Assembly (NCBI RefSeq): GCF_900187325.1
Contig: NZ_FZMZ01000005.1
Span: forward strand, 496,001-560,000
Reading direction: 5' to 3'
From: Virgibacillus ndiopensis
GTDB lineage: Bacteria; Bacillota; Bacilli; Bacillales; Amphibacillaceae
DNA: 64,000 bases
A model generated the notes under the pieces. That model did no database searches. It was not told the DNA's origin and was given only the letters and a program-made list of their open reading frames with translations. Below, one piece after another: positions 53,965 through 63,337 of this stretch; position 1 is the first letter of the stretch; each line of letters opens with the position of its first letter. A program made the position numbers and the translations under genes.

Positions 53965-54922
53965 ATGTAAACATATTTTTAACGTGATAATATGCGAATA
54001 ACATATCCCGCTTCTTATAAAATAAAGTTCCTACATCTTTTTTAGGTAAACTACAATAAGGAACTTCATTGAACCATTTTGATTTTATGCCCCCCCATTT
54101 ATACCAATCATTTCGAACTATATCTTGATGGGTTATGGTAGGATACACTAAACGTAATAATGGACTCTTCGGAAAAGATACATCTAGAAATTTTTCATAA
54201 TCCCATCTTGATCCCGTATGCTCAATAGTTAACACAAAGCTTAAAATGTTGTCATAGATGCTGGGGTTGAAGATTATTGAAGCTATCTGTTTACCTAACG
54301 TAATGCGATTTGTAAGGTTGGTAAAATCATGGACAAATGCTCCATGGATTTTAGTGCTTTTAGTTGGTAAAACAACAGCATTCATGAATAAAAAATCCTG
54401 TAAGAGGTATGGAAGTTTAAAAAATACCTGATACTTAAAATAGGACTGTTTAATTACTGGAGAATGAATGACATTTTGTTCATTTATTATAAGGGCGACC
54501 ATAAGTCTTTGTTTATCATGATTGTGCCAAAATCGGTACCACTCGTTAACGATAAAACTGGAAACGTGAAACTTTTTTAACAAATAGAATAATGGAGTGT
54601 TAACTTTTTTTGAAAGCTTATATACTAATAATTGTGGATATGCATCTGAAAAAATTAGCCAGTTTGCCCGTTCGTATATCATGAAGAAGCGGTTACGGAC
54701 ATCTTTATGAAGAATTTTTTTGTAAGGTGGTAAGAATAGATCAGTCATATTCCATCCAGCATTTCTAGATACAAGACTTGCTACTAACGTCCATTGTATT
54801 TCAGGATTATCCATATAAAAGTTTTGATATGCTTTTGTACGGGAAATATTATCAACGTTATGCGCTTTGGTCTTCATTATTATATAATGAATATAGTCTT
54901 GTTCCCTTATACTTGGATACAT
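53963..54922 (-). CDS. yppC: YppC-like protein (DUF2515)
   Basis: A 319-aa protein, rich in aromatic and basic residues, divergent from recU as yppC in B. subtilis. Family-like segments are NPEIQWTLVASLVSRNAGWNMTDL and HTGSRWDYEKFL. There is no clear signal peptide or catalytic motif. The function is unknown. Confidence 0.85.
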   Translation of the reverse strand: MYPSIREQDYIHYIIMKTKAHNVDNISRTKAYQNFYMDNPEIQWTLVASLVSRNAGWNMTDLFLPPYKKILHKDVRNRFFMIYERANWLIFSDAYPQLLVYKLSKKVNTPLFYLLKKFHVSSFIVNEWYRFWHNHDKQRLMVALIINEQNVIHSPVIKQSYFKYQVFFKLPYLLQDFLFMNAVVLPTKSTKIHGAFVHDFTNLTNRITLGKQIASIIFNPSIYDNILSFVLTIEHTGSRWDYEKFLDVSFPKSPLLRLVYPTITHQDIVRNDWYKWGGIKSKWFNEVPYCSLPKKDVGTLFYKKRDMLFAYYHVKNMFT

Positions 54923-55047
54923 GAAATTACCTACTTTCTACTCGTGCTCTTTTTAACTATCTTCACAAAACACACGTTTTATACGTTGCTAGTTATCAAG
55001 AATCAGTTTTTCTGATATGATACTGTAATATGCAGGAGGGAAAATGG

Positions 55048-55638
55048 ATGAATTATCCTAATGGGAAAAAGAAATCAGTTCCACTAAATGGAACAAGTAA
55101 GCTAAACAAAAGCAGTTTTAGTAATCGTGGTATGACATTGGAAGATGATATAAATGCAACGAATACGTATTATTTAGAAATGAACAAGGCAGTTATTCAT
55201 AAAAAACCTACACCAGTACAAATTGTAAAGGTAAATTATCCGAAAAGAAGTGCAGCTGTCATAACGGAGGGATACTTTAAACAAGCATCAACGACAGACT
55301 ATAATGGCTTATACCGCAAAAAGTATATTGATTTTGAGGCAAAAGAAACAAAAAATAAAACACTGTTCCCTCTAGCAAATATTCATGAGCATCAAATTAT
55401 TCATATGAAATCTATTGTTGATCATGGGGGAATTTGCTTTTTGATCATTCGATTCGCTGTTTATGATGAGACATTTTATTTTCCTGCTGAGAAACTTTTT
55501 TCTTATTGGAACAACAAGATAAGCGGCGGGAGAAAATCCATACCCTATGATAATGTAAAACAGGAGGGGTATCTTATACCCTTTCAATACCAAGCACGAG
55601 TAGATTATCTAGCAATAATTGATAAGTTTTATTTTTAG
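55048..55638 (+). CDS. recU: Holliday junction resolvase RecU
   Basis: A 196-aa nuclease that resolves recombination junctions. Conserved parts: NRGMTLEDDINATNTYYL, YNGLYRKKYIDFEAKETKNK (catalytic D and E-x-K) and FPLANIHEHQIIHM. ATG 55048 follows GGAGGG by 7 bases; a frame start at 55030 is upstream of that site. It is followed after 17 bases by ponA, the standard recU-ponA operon. Confidence 0.96.
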   Translation: MNYPNGKKKSVPLNGTSKLNKSSFSNRGMTLEDDINATNTYYLEMNKAVIHKKPTPVQIVKVNYPKRSAAVITEGYFKQASTTDYNGLYRKKYIDFEAKETKNKTLFPLANIHEHQIIHMKSIVDHGGICFLIIRFAVYDETFYFPAEKLFSYWNNKISGGRKSIPYDNVKQEGYLIPFQYQARVDYLAIIDKFYF

Positions 55639-55655
55639 AGACGGAGGAATGAGCT

Positions 55656-58397
55656 ATGGCAGATAACAGCCAATCTCGTACTGCAAGAAGAAAACAAAAA
55701 AATTCCAAAAAGAAACCACTATGGAAACGAATTATGCTTATAACAGGAATCGTCGTCTTAGCATTAGTAATTGGTGTCGGTGCCCTATTCACATATTATA
55801 TTGCTACCGCACCAGAAATTGATGCTTCAAAGCTATCTGATCCGTTTTCATCGAAAATATATGATAAGGACGGCGAACTGATAGCTGATTTAGGAAAGAA
55901 ACAACGAACAAAGATAGGTTATGACGATCTACCACAGGTTTTAATTGATGCGGTTATCGCAACAGAGGACTCGAGATTTTTTGAACATCCTGGTATTGAT
56001 ATTTGGCGAATTGGTGGTGCAATCGTATCCAACATAACTGATGGTTTCGGTTCTGAAGGTGCAAGTACGATTACACAACAAGTAGTTGAAAAATCATTTC
56101 TTTCTCATGAAAAGAAAATTAAAATTAAAGTCCAAGAGCAATGGCTAGCGCTTCAATTGGAACAGAAATATTCTAAAGAAGAAATATTAGAAATGTATTT
56201 GAACAAAGTCTATTACGGCGCTGGTGCTTACGGTGTAGCTAAAGCTGCTCAAATATACTTTGGGAAAACGGATTTAAGTAAACTTACCTTACCAGAGGCA
56301 GCAATTTTAGCTGGATTGCCGCAGCGTCCATCAGGATATAATCCATTTAATCATCCTGAGTTGACCAAAAAACGGGTGAATACGGTATTGCATCTAATGG
56401 TCATGCATGGAAAAATTACTGAAAAAGAAGCTGAAGAGGCCAAAAAGGTCGATATTCCATCATTATTAACAGATAAAAAACCAGACAACTCTTCGTATGA
56501 AGCATTTATTCAAAGAGTGAAAAAAGAGGTAGAGAAAAAAGTTGATGGTGCTGATATATATACAGATGGATTAAAGGTCTATACAACATTAGACACTGAC
56601 ATTCAGGAACATGTTGAATTCCTATTATCGGAAAACGAAGATAACCCAATCCAATATCCGGACAAAGTTGAGGACTCAAAAGGAAAACAAGTTGATTTAC
56701 AAGCTGGTATGGTTGTTTTAGACACGAATAATGGTGCTATAAGAGCAATCGGTGGAGCACGAGGCGGTCTGGAAAAAGGTGGCTGGAATTACGCTATCGA
56801 TGGGAATGGGCGCCAACCGGGCTCCACAATTAAACCAATACTTGATTATGGTCCAGTTATCGAAAATCAGCAGTGGTCAACGTATCATCAAATTAATGAT
56901 GATAAACCATATGATTTAGGAGGAGGTCACGCGGTCGACAACTGGAACAATAAACATCCTGGCTGGATAACAATGCGTACTGCGTTAGCTGACTCATTGA
57001 ATGTACCAGCACTTAAAACATTTGGGGAAGTTGGCAAAGCAGATGCAAAAGAATTTGCTGAAGGATTAGGTATAAATATTAACGATAAGTTACAAACAAC
57101 TGATGCAATTGGTGGTGCCGGACTTGGTGTTACACCAATGGAACTTGCCGGTGCTTATCGTGCTTTTGGTAATGAAGGTATTTATAACGACCCTTATGCA
57201 GTTACAAAGGTTGTATTTCCAGACGACAAAGAAGTTGACTTGAAACCGAAACCGGAAGCTGCAATGTCTGATTCTACAGCATATATGATTACCGACATGC
57301 TGAAATCAGTCGTTACAGAGGGAACAGGTTACAGAGCTAATATACCGGGCCTTCCAGTAGCTGGTAAAACTGGAACAACAAATCTGCCAGGAAAAGCAGC
57401 TAGTCCTGACTCATGGTTTAGTGGATATACAACAAATTATACAATTTCAGCTTGGGTTGGTTACGATGATCAAAAAGTGGCTATTCCAACTGAATACAAG
57501 GTAACTCCACAATTACTGTTTAAAAACACGATGACGGAGATATCAAAAGATATTGAAACAGCTGATTTTAAAAAGCCGAGTTCAGTTGTAGAAGTTGCTG
57601 TTGAAAAAGGATCTAATCCTGCTAAATTACCTAGTGACTATACACCTGAATCAAAAATTATAACAGAGCTTTTTGTAAAAGGAACAGAACCAACTAAAAC
57701 AAGTGAAAAATATGATAAGCTTGATCCAGTAAGCAAATTAAAAGCAAAATACGATAAGGATGCAAATTCCGTTAATGTCGAATGGGAATATGATAAAGAT
57801 GCAGATGTTTCCTTTGATGTAAGTGCTAGTGTAAACGGTGGTCAAATGCAAAGTCTATCATCAACTGAGGATACATCTATTGCTATCTCAAATGTTGAAC
57901 CTGGGGCTGAGTACGAAATTCAAGTCGTTGCAGTTAGTAACAAAGATGACGCTAATTCAAGTGAAGCTAAAACGACGAAAGTGAAGGTTCCTGGTGATAA
58001 AGAAGATGAAGAAGATGAGAATGAAGACAGTCAAGGTAACATAAAATCAGTTAGTGGTTTGACCGCAACCTATGAGGGTGGTAATACAATCGACGTATCT
58101 TGGCAATATAATGGTCCGCCTGCAACTTTTGAGGTTATCGTTTCACTTGAAGGAGGCGCACCACAAAAACAAAATGTAAATTCAAATGGTCTAAAAATTG
58201 ACAATGCACAGCCTGGTAAAACATACACGATCTCCGTAACACCAATTGGTAAAAATGGGGCAAATAGTGGTGTTCGTGGAGAACCACAGGGTAAGTCGAT
58301 AACTATCCCACCGAATGGTGATGGAGATGAAAATGAAGAAAGTGATGGTGGAAACCCAAATGAGGGAACGGAACAACGTACACATGGAGGAGAATAA
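55656..58397 (+). CDS. ponA: Bifunctional penicillin-binding protein 1 (PBP1A/B)
   Basis: A 913-aa class A PBP. A basic cytoplasmic start (about 1-25) and one membrane helix (about 26-49) are followed by a GT51 glycosyltransferase domain (catalytic Glu in TEDSRFFEHPGIDIW; GASTITQQ; KEEILEMYLNKVYYG). The transpeptidase has active Ser about 390 in QPGSTIKPILDY, SLN, and KTGTT about 570. The tail (690-870) carries two fibronectin type III-like domains and an acidic linker. GGAGG precedes the start. It is in an operon with recU. Confidence 0.97.
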   Translation: MADNSQSRTARRKQKNSKKKPLWKRIMLITGIVVLALVIGVGALFTYYIATAPEIDASKLSDPFSSKIYDKDGELIADLGKKQRTKIGYDDLPQVLIDAVIATEDSRFFEHPGIDIWRIGGAIVSNITDGFGSEGASTITQQVVEKSFLSHEKKIKIKVQEQWLALQLEQKYSKEEILEMYLNKVYYGAGAYGVAKAAQIYFGKTDLSKLTLPEAAILAGLPQRPSGYNPFNHPELTKKRVNTVLHLMVMHGKITEKEAEEAKKVDIPSLLTDKKPDNSSYEAFIQRVKKEVEKKVDGADIYTDGLKVYTTLDTDIQEHVEFLLSENEDNPIQYPDKVEDSKGKQVDLQAGMVVLDTNNGAIRAIGGARGGLEKGGWNYAIDGNGRQPGSTIKPILDYGPVIENQQWSTYHQINDDKPYDLGGGHAVDNWNNKHPGWITMRTALADSLNVPALKTFGEVGKADAKEFAEGLGININDKLQTTDAIGGAGLGVTPMELAGAYRAFGNEGIYNDPYAVTKVVFPDDKEVDLKPKPEAAMSDSTAYMITDMLKSVVTEGTGYRANIPGLPVAGKTGTTNLPGKAASPDSWFSGYTTNYTISAWVGYDDQKVAIPTEYKVTPQLLFKNTMTEISKDIETADFKKPSSVVEVAVEKGSNPAKLPSDYTPESKIITELFVKGTEPTKTSEKYDKLDPVSKLKAKYDKDANSVNVEWEYDKDADVSFDVSASVNGGQMQSLSSTEDTSIAISNVEPGAEYEIQVVAVSNKDDANSSEAKTTKVKVPGDKEDEEDENEDSQGNIKSVSGLTATYEGGNTIDVSWQYNGPPATFEVIVSLEGGAPQKQNVNSNGLKIDNAQPGKTYTISVTPIGKNGANSGVRGEPQGKSITIPPNGDGDENEESDGGNPNEGTEQRTHGGE

Positions 58398-58402
58398 TTA
58401 AC

Positions 58403-58440
58403 AAAGAGGCAAACTCAAATGAGTTTGCCTCTTTCCTTTT
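58403..58440. terminator. Convergent terminator, ponA and nth
   Basis: AAAGAGGCAAACTC / GAGTTTGCCTCTTT, a 14-bp perfect stem with a 4-base loop. Confidence 0.92.
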
Positions 58441-58451
58441 GTAAATTAATT

Positions 58452-59108
58452 TTATATTTTCTCAACCTTTTTCATCCGCTTCTGCCCTTCTCTGCAAAGA
58501 TCCAACAATGGACATTCAGGGCAATTGGGATTTTTAGCTTTACAATGATAGCGACCAAAAAATATCATTCGATGATGTGTTACACTCCATTCATCTATCG
58601 GTACCTTTTTCATTAACGTCTGCTCTACCTCTAAAACAGAATCCTTATAGCGGCAAATTGCTAACCGTTTAGCGACACGCTCAACATGTGTATCAACAGC
58701 AATCGCCGGTTCATTGAAAGCAACTGACGCAACAACATTTGCTGTTTTTCTTCCTACTCCAGCTAATTTCATCAGTTCTTCTCTCGTGTTAGGTACCTTA
58801 CCTTCATACTCATCCAACAGCATTTGACAAAGCTTTCGAATATTTTTAGCCTTATTGCGATATAGACCAATTGATTTAATGTCTTGCTGCAATTTTTCTA
58901 ACGAGACAGCTAGATAGTCTTCAGGGGTTTTGTATTGTTGAAAAAGGTCTCTTGTAACTTTATTAACGAGCACGTCTGTACACTGAGCAGATAGCAAAAC
59001 AGCAATCACTAATTCAAATGGATTAGAATGTTTCAGTTCACATTCCGCATCAGGAAACATATCTCTAAAAACGTCTAAACAGTATCTAACTTGCTTTTTG
59101 TTCAACAT
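58452..59108 (-). CDS. nth: Endonuclease III
   Basis: A 218-aa DNA glycosylase/AP lyase for oxidised pyrimidines. The helix-hairpin-helix is LMKLAGVGRKTANVV (catalytic Lys), the catalytic Asp is in AVDTHVERVAKRL, and the [4Fe-4S] loop is CKAKNPNCPECPLLDLC. ATG 59108 overlaps the end of dnaD and follows GAGGGAGAA. Confidence 0.96.
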   Translation of the reverse strand: MLNKKQVRYCLDVFRDMFPDAECELKHSNPFELVIAVLLSAQCTDVLVNKVTRDLFQQYKTPEDYLAVSLEKLQQDIKSIGLYRNKAKNIRKLCQMLLDEYEGKVPNTREELMKLAGVGRKTANVVASVAFNEPAIAVDTHVERVAKRLAICRYKDSVLEVEQTLMKKVPIDEWSVTHHRMIFFGRYHCKAKNPNCPECPLLDLCREGQKRMKKVEKI

Positions 59109-59110
59109 CC

Positions 59111-59788
59111 TTATTCTCCCTCTAACCAATTATAATAAAATGATGTATCCCTCTTTTTTGAAGGATTTGATGACTTATTCGTTTGATTTGTATGAAAAGC
59201 TTTGGAAAATTCCCTAGCTTGTTCAACTGTATTTATTCCTTTCTTTTTCCATTCTCTAAGAATACGATCTATATATTTGAAATTTAGCTTTCCCATCAAA
59301 ACAGATTCTCGAAGTGCAGCCTTTATTAGTGATGGTGCTAATTCATCTTCATCTAGCCACACATTGACGGTCTCTATTTCAAATGGTGATAATGGTCTTC
59401 CGAATTCCTGTTCAAATAGAATAAAAATTGTACCATCTTCTTGGTCTGGTTCAGGTGCCTCCTTTGAAAAAATTTTCTCCCATAGAGGATCTAACGAATA
59501 CACTTCTCCCAGCTGTTGTTGATCATTTTCTATTTGCTCAATCGATAGAAAACCTTTCTGAATAAGCTTCCGTAATACATTCGAGCATTCTTTTTCATCT
59601 ATTGTTAAATAAGATGCCAATTCATTTGGTGTTGGAAATTCATTTGAATTCATTATAAAACGATGTATCTGTAATAATAACATTACATCTTTCTCATCCA
59701 TCCCGTATTCTTTGTAGGAAGTTAATAATTTTGTTGGGATTTGTATTTGATTTAGTAATATTTGTTGAAATGGAATTGCTTTTGTCAT
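59111..59788 (-). CDS. dnaD: Primosome protein DnaD
   Basis: About 225 aa. It remodels DNA and helps load the DnaC helicase with DnaB and DnaI. There is an N-terminal winged helix (to about 100) and a C-terminal DnaD domain with FEQEFGRPLSPFEIETVNVW and the YxxxIL-W motif YIDRILREWKKKGI. I prefer ATG 59788 (MTKAIPF), 7 bases after AGGTG, to the frame start at 59803. It is followed by nth as in B. subtilis. Confidence 0.94.
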   Translation of the reverse strand: MTKAIPFQQILLNQIQIPTKLLTSYKEYGMDEKDVMLLLQIHRFIMNSNEFPTPNELASYLTIDEKECSNVLRKLIQKGFLSIEQIENDQQQLGEVYSLDPLWEKIFSKEAPEPDQEDGTIFILFEQEFGRPLSPFEIETVNVWLDEDELAPSLIKAALRESVLMGKLNFKYIDRILREWKKKGINTVEQAREFSKAFHTNQTNKSSNPSKKRDTSFYYNWLEGE

Positions 59789-59838
59789 ATTCATGCACCT
59801 CATACATAGTATAGCACGTATAAATTATAAACGAATAA

Positions 59839-59868
59839 AAATCCCTCGCTTTTAAAACAAGGGATTTA
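59839..59868 (-). terminator. Terminator between asnS and dnaD
   Basis: AAATCCCT / AGGGATTT stem with A/T-rich loop and a T run on the minus strand. Confidence 0.75.
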
Positions 59869-59946
59869 AGTAATTAAATTTTTTAATTATCGCATACACG
59901 GAGGGTATAGTCCATCCATCACTAAGCCGCGCACCCGTTTTTTAAT

Positions 59947-61239
59947 TTAAGGGTATAATCGATTTAATAAACGTGGGAATGGGATTGTTTCTCGAACATG
60001 CTCTACTCCTGACAACCATGCTACTGTTCTTTCTAAACCTAGACCAAAACCGGAATGTGGAACACTTCCATATTGACGAAGCTCTAAATACCATTTATAT
60101 GCATCACCAGTTAAGTTGTGTTCTTCATATCGTTCTTTCATCAATTCAAGATTATCAATACGTTGTGAGCCGCCAATAATTTCTCCGTATCCTTCTGGAG
60201 CAATCAAATCAGCACATAAAACAACATCATCACGATTAGGATCTGGTTTCATATAGAAAGCTTTTATATCTTTTGGATAGTTCGTGATAAATACTGGTTT
60301 AGCAAAGCTTTCTGCAATTGCAGTTTCATGCGGAGCACCGAAATCCTCTCCCCATTCAATATCTGTAAATCCTTTTTCCTTTAATAACTCGATTGCATCA
60401 TCATAAGAAATTCTTGGAAACGGTGCTTGAATGGCTTCTAGTTTTGTTGTATCTCGTTCTAAAATGTCTAGTTCGAGTTTGCAATTTTCTAGAACCGATT
60501 GAACAATAAAGCTCACATATTGTTCTTGTATTTCCAAGCTTTCATCATGATTAATAAACGCCATTTCAGGTTCAATCATCCAAAATTCAATAAGATGTCT
60601 TCTTGTTTTTGATTTCTCAGCACGAAATGTCGGACCAAACGAGAATACCTTACCGAAAGCCATTGCTGCAGCTTCCATATACAACTGACCACTTTGTGAT
60701 AAGTAAGCTTCTTCATCAAAATATTTTGTATGAAATAATTCTGTCGTTCCTTCTGCAGATGATCCAGTTAATATTGGTGGATCAATTTTAACATAACCAC
60801 CATCATTAAAAAATTGATACGTTGACCGAATGATTTCATTACGAATTTTCATCACCGCATGCTGACGTTTAGAACGAAGCCAAAGATGACGATGATCCAT
60901 TAAAAATTCTGTTCCGTGTTCTTTCGGTGTTATTGGAAAATCAACTGCTTCGTGAATCAATTCGATTGATTGTACTTGCATTTCATAACCAAATGGTGAT
61001 CTTTTGTCTTCCACAATCGTACCTGTTATGTACATCGAAGTTTCTTGTGTCATGTTTTTAGCAAGTTGAAAATCTTCCTCGCTTACTTCACTTTTCACTA
61101 CAACTCCTTGAATAAACCCAGTTCCATCACGTAATTGTAAAAAAGCAATTTTTCCACTGGATCTTTTATTGGAAAGCCATGCTCCGATTGTTACTGTTTG
61201 TCCTTCATAGTTCATTACTTGTGCTATTGTTGTCTTCAA
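59947..61239 (-). CDS. asnS: Asparaginyl-tRNA synthetase
   Basis: A 430-aa class II synthetase. OB-fold anticodon domain about 1-110 ([20 protein letters not shown]). Catalytic motifs: 2 ([21 protein letters not shown]) split across one loop, and 3 ([13 protein letters not shown]). I chose TTG 61239, 7 bases after GGAGGG, giving a start like B. subtilis AsnS and exactly its 430 residues. Confidence 0.96.
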   Translation of the reverse strand: MKTTIAQVMNYEGQTVTIGAWLSNKRSSGKIAFLQLRDGTGFIQGVVVKSEVSEEDFQLAKNMTQETSMYITGTIVEDKRSPFGYEMQVQSIELIHEAVDFPITPKEHGTEFLMDHRHLWLRSKRQHAVMKIRNEIIRSTYQFFNDGGYVKIDPPILTGSSAEGTTELFHTKYFDEEAYLSQSGQLYMEAAAMAFGKVFSFGPTFRAEKSKTRRHLIEFWMIEPEMAFINHDESLEIQEQYVSFIVQSVLENCKLELDILERDTTKLEAIQAPFPRISYDDAIELLKEKGFTDIEWGEDFGAPHETAIAESFAKPVFITNYPKDIKAFYMKPDPNRDDVVLCADLIAPEGYGEIIGGSQRIDNLELMKERYEEHNLTGDAYKWYLELRQYGSVPHSGFGLGLERTVAWLSGVEHVRETIPFPRLLNRLYP

Positions 61240-61258
61240 AAAAGTTCCCTCCAAAAAA

Positions 61259-62443
61259 CTAAGATTGATGGTTTAGTACAAAACGTTTTATTCGCTTAGA
61301 TGCTTCTATTAATAAATCAATGGATGTTGCATAAGATAATCGCACATTCTCATTTGCCCCAAAACCAGATCCAGGGACTAATGCAACTTTTTCTTCTTCA
61401 AGCAGTGCAGCTACCCACTTATCGACATTGTCAAATCCGTTTAACTTCGCTGCTTCTTGCACATTTGGAAATAGATAAAATGCACCTTTTGGTTTCTTAC
61501 ATTTAATTCCGGGTATTTCAATTAGTAAGGCATATAGTTTTTCTAACCGTTCCTTAAAAGCTTGTTTCATTTCTGTAATTGGATCTTCGTTAGACGTATA
61601 CGCTTGAAGCGCGGCATATTGTGCAATTGAAGTTGGATTAGACGTTGAATGTGAAGCAAGATTTGTCATTGCTTTAATAATTTGTTCATTTCCTGCTGCA
61701 TAGCCAATCCGCCAGCCCGTCATAGAATGTGATTTGGAAACGCCATTAATAACAACAGTCTGTTCTTTTAGTTTATCAGATAGTTGTGCGATTGAAACAT
61801 GTAAATCATCGGTATAGATTAATTTTTCATATATTTCATCAGAAACAATCGTAATATTATGTTTTAAACATACTTCTCCAAGCATTGCCAATTCCTGTTC
61901 GTCATACATCATTCCTGTAGGGTTACTAGGTGAATTAATAATCAATGCTTTTGTTTTTTCGGTAATAACTGCTTCTAGCTGATCTGGTGTAATCTTGAAA
62001 TCATTGTCTTCTGCCGCTTTAATAATGGTTGGGTTACCACCCGCTAATTTGATTTGTTCCGGATAACTCACCCAGTATGGCGCTGGAACAATCACTTCAT
62101 CACCCGGGTTTAAAAGCACTTGAAATAATGTATATAAAGCATGTTTAGCCCCTGTAGTCACAATTATTTCATTTGTATTATAAACCAATTGGTTGTCATC
62201 TTTGAATTTTTTAATAATTGCTTCTTTAAGTTTAAGTATTCCACCTGATGGCGTATACTTTGTTAACCCGTTTCTCATGGATTTTTCAGCAGCTTCAATA
62301 ATATATTCAGGGGTATTAAAGTCAGGCTCACCTGCACCCAACCCAATAACGTCAAAGCCCTGTTGTTTTAATTCTTTTGCTTTAGCTGTAATGGCAAGTG
62401 TTGATGATGGTGTTAATGTCTTTACTCTATTTGCTAATTCCAT
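61259..62443 (-). CDS. aspB: Aspartate aminotransferase
   Basis: A 394-aa PLP enzyme of class I. The PLP lysine is in [20 protein letters not shown], Asn and Asp contacts in [13 protein letters not shown] and [11 protein letters not shown], and the Arg that binds the alpha-carboxylate in [12 protein letters not shown] 62443 follows GGAAGGTGAT. It makes aspartate, the precursor for AsnS-linked asparagine, and lies just before asnS. Confidence 0.95.
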   Translation of the reverse strand: MELANRVKTLTPSSTLAITAKAKELKQQGFDVIGLGAGEPDFNTPEYIIEAAEKSMRNGLTKYTPSGGILKLKEAIIKKFKDDNQLVYNTNEIIVTTGAKHALYTLFQVLLNPGDEVIVPAPYWVSYPEQIKLAGGNPTIIKAAEDNDFKITPDQLEAVITEKTKALIINSPSNPTGMMYDEQELAMLGEVCLKHNITIVSDEIYEKLIYTDDLHVSIAQLSDKLKEQTVVINGVSKSHSMTGWRIGYAAGNEQIIKAMTNLASHSTSNPTSIAQYAALQAYTSNEDPITEMKQAFKERLEKLYALLIEIPGIKCKKPKGAFYLFPNVQEAAKLNGFDNVDKWVAALLEEEKVALVPGSGFGANENVRLSYATSIDLLIEASKRIKRFVLNHQS

Positions 62444-62456
62444 AACGATCACCTTC

Positions 62457-62999
62457 CTATTTAAACATACTTTTTAAACGAAATTGTTCATATCGTTCTC
62501 CATCATAAATTGATAAATAATCAAAAATATACCGCCCAGAATTGTCCTTATATGTTATTTCCCATAATGGCTTTTCTTTTACCATTGCTGGCATAATTTC
62601 AATTAATTCACATTTATTACATTGGGCTTGCCATTGTTCTTTAATATTTTGTTTGCTTATTATTTCCTTAGTGTTAATAATTGTTAATTTTTCCGATTCA
62701 TTTTCAATCGGAACAAATACCAGTTTGTCTTCTTCCTCTTTGGTACTACCTCGTACAACATGATATTCGGTTAATCCTTGAAAACGCGATATACTTGCGA
62801 TTGACGACAACTCGGTTTCATCCAAAACTTTTTTCTTCGTTTGGCTAAAACCATCCGTTTTGCTCAATTGAATATCATGATATAAAAACCCACTGTAAAT
62901 AAAACAAGATATGAGCACAAGACATAAAACTAAAAAAGTCCATTTCAACCATTTAGGTACGATAGATCGTGAATACTGCTTGTTTATCATCGTTTTCAT
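62457..62999 (-). CDS. ypmB: YpmB-like membrane-anchored protein (PepSY-like)
   Basis: A 180-aa protein with a basic start, one membrane helix (about 20-40, FLVLCLVLISCFIYSGFL) and an outside domain of two PepSY-like repeats, the second ending YIFDYLSIYDGERYEQFRLK. It is B. subtilis YpmB by order (ypmA-ypmB-aspB). It overlaps the end of ypmA in another frame; ATG 62999 and ATG 62990 are both possible. Confidence 0.88.
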   Translation of the reverse strand: MKTMINKQYSRSIVPKWLKWTFLVLCLVLISCFIYSGFLYHDIQLSKTDGFSQTKKKVLDETELSSIASISRFQGLTEYHVVRGSTKEEEDKLVFVPIENESEKLTIINTKEIISKQNIKEQWQAQCNKCELIEIMPAMVKEKPLWEITYKDNSGRYIFDYLSIYDGERYEQFRLKSMFK

Positions 63000-63120
63000 C
63001 TAATGCCAGCCCAAACATTAGATCGTCCTTTTTTAGTGTTCGATTTAAGCAATCGACAATTTTGTATAAGTCTGATGAGTATTGGATTTTTATAGTTGAT
63101 AATGTCTCGATTTTATTCAA
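62953..63120 (-). CDS. ypmA: YpmA-like protein (DUF4264), TTG start
   Basis: A 55-aa protein: KIEVLST-like start KIETLSTIKIQYSSDLYKIV, then RTLKKDDLMFGLALDE and the end VFTIYRT. This matches B. subtilis YpmA in pattern and place. The TTG at 63120 follows GGAGGG by 9 bases. Its last 47 bases overlap the start of ypmB in another frame, which suggests coupled translation. Confidence 0.85.
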   Translation of the reverse strand: MNKIETLSTIKIQYSSDLYKIVDCLNRTLKKDDLMFGLALDENDDKQAVFTIYRT

Positions 63121-63299
63121 TTATTTTTCCCTCCAAAAAAGCTTCTTGTTTTATCAAATTTTGTTACACATAGTAAAGGTTCTATGGTTTAAACTAATTG
63201 TATCGTTGAAGATAAATATTATGTAGCACATATACAGTATAACAAGCATTTGTTTGTTTGTATTTATTTCAACAAAATTTTTTCCAACCCATACCATAT

Positions 63300-63335
63300 T
63301 TACTGATGCATCAATGGTGCATCAGTATTTTTTTG
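63300..63335. terminator. Palindrome after dinG
   Basis: TACTGATGCA / TGCATCAGTA perfect stem with a T run on the plus strand. It lies directly past the dinG stop. Confidence 0.7.
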
Positions 63336-63337
63336 TT

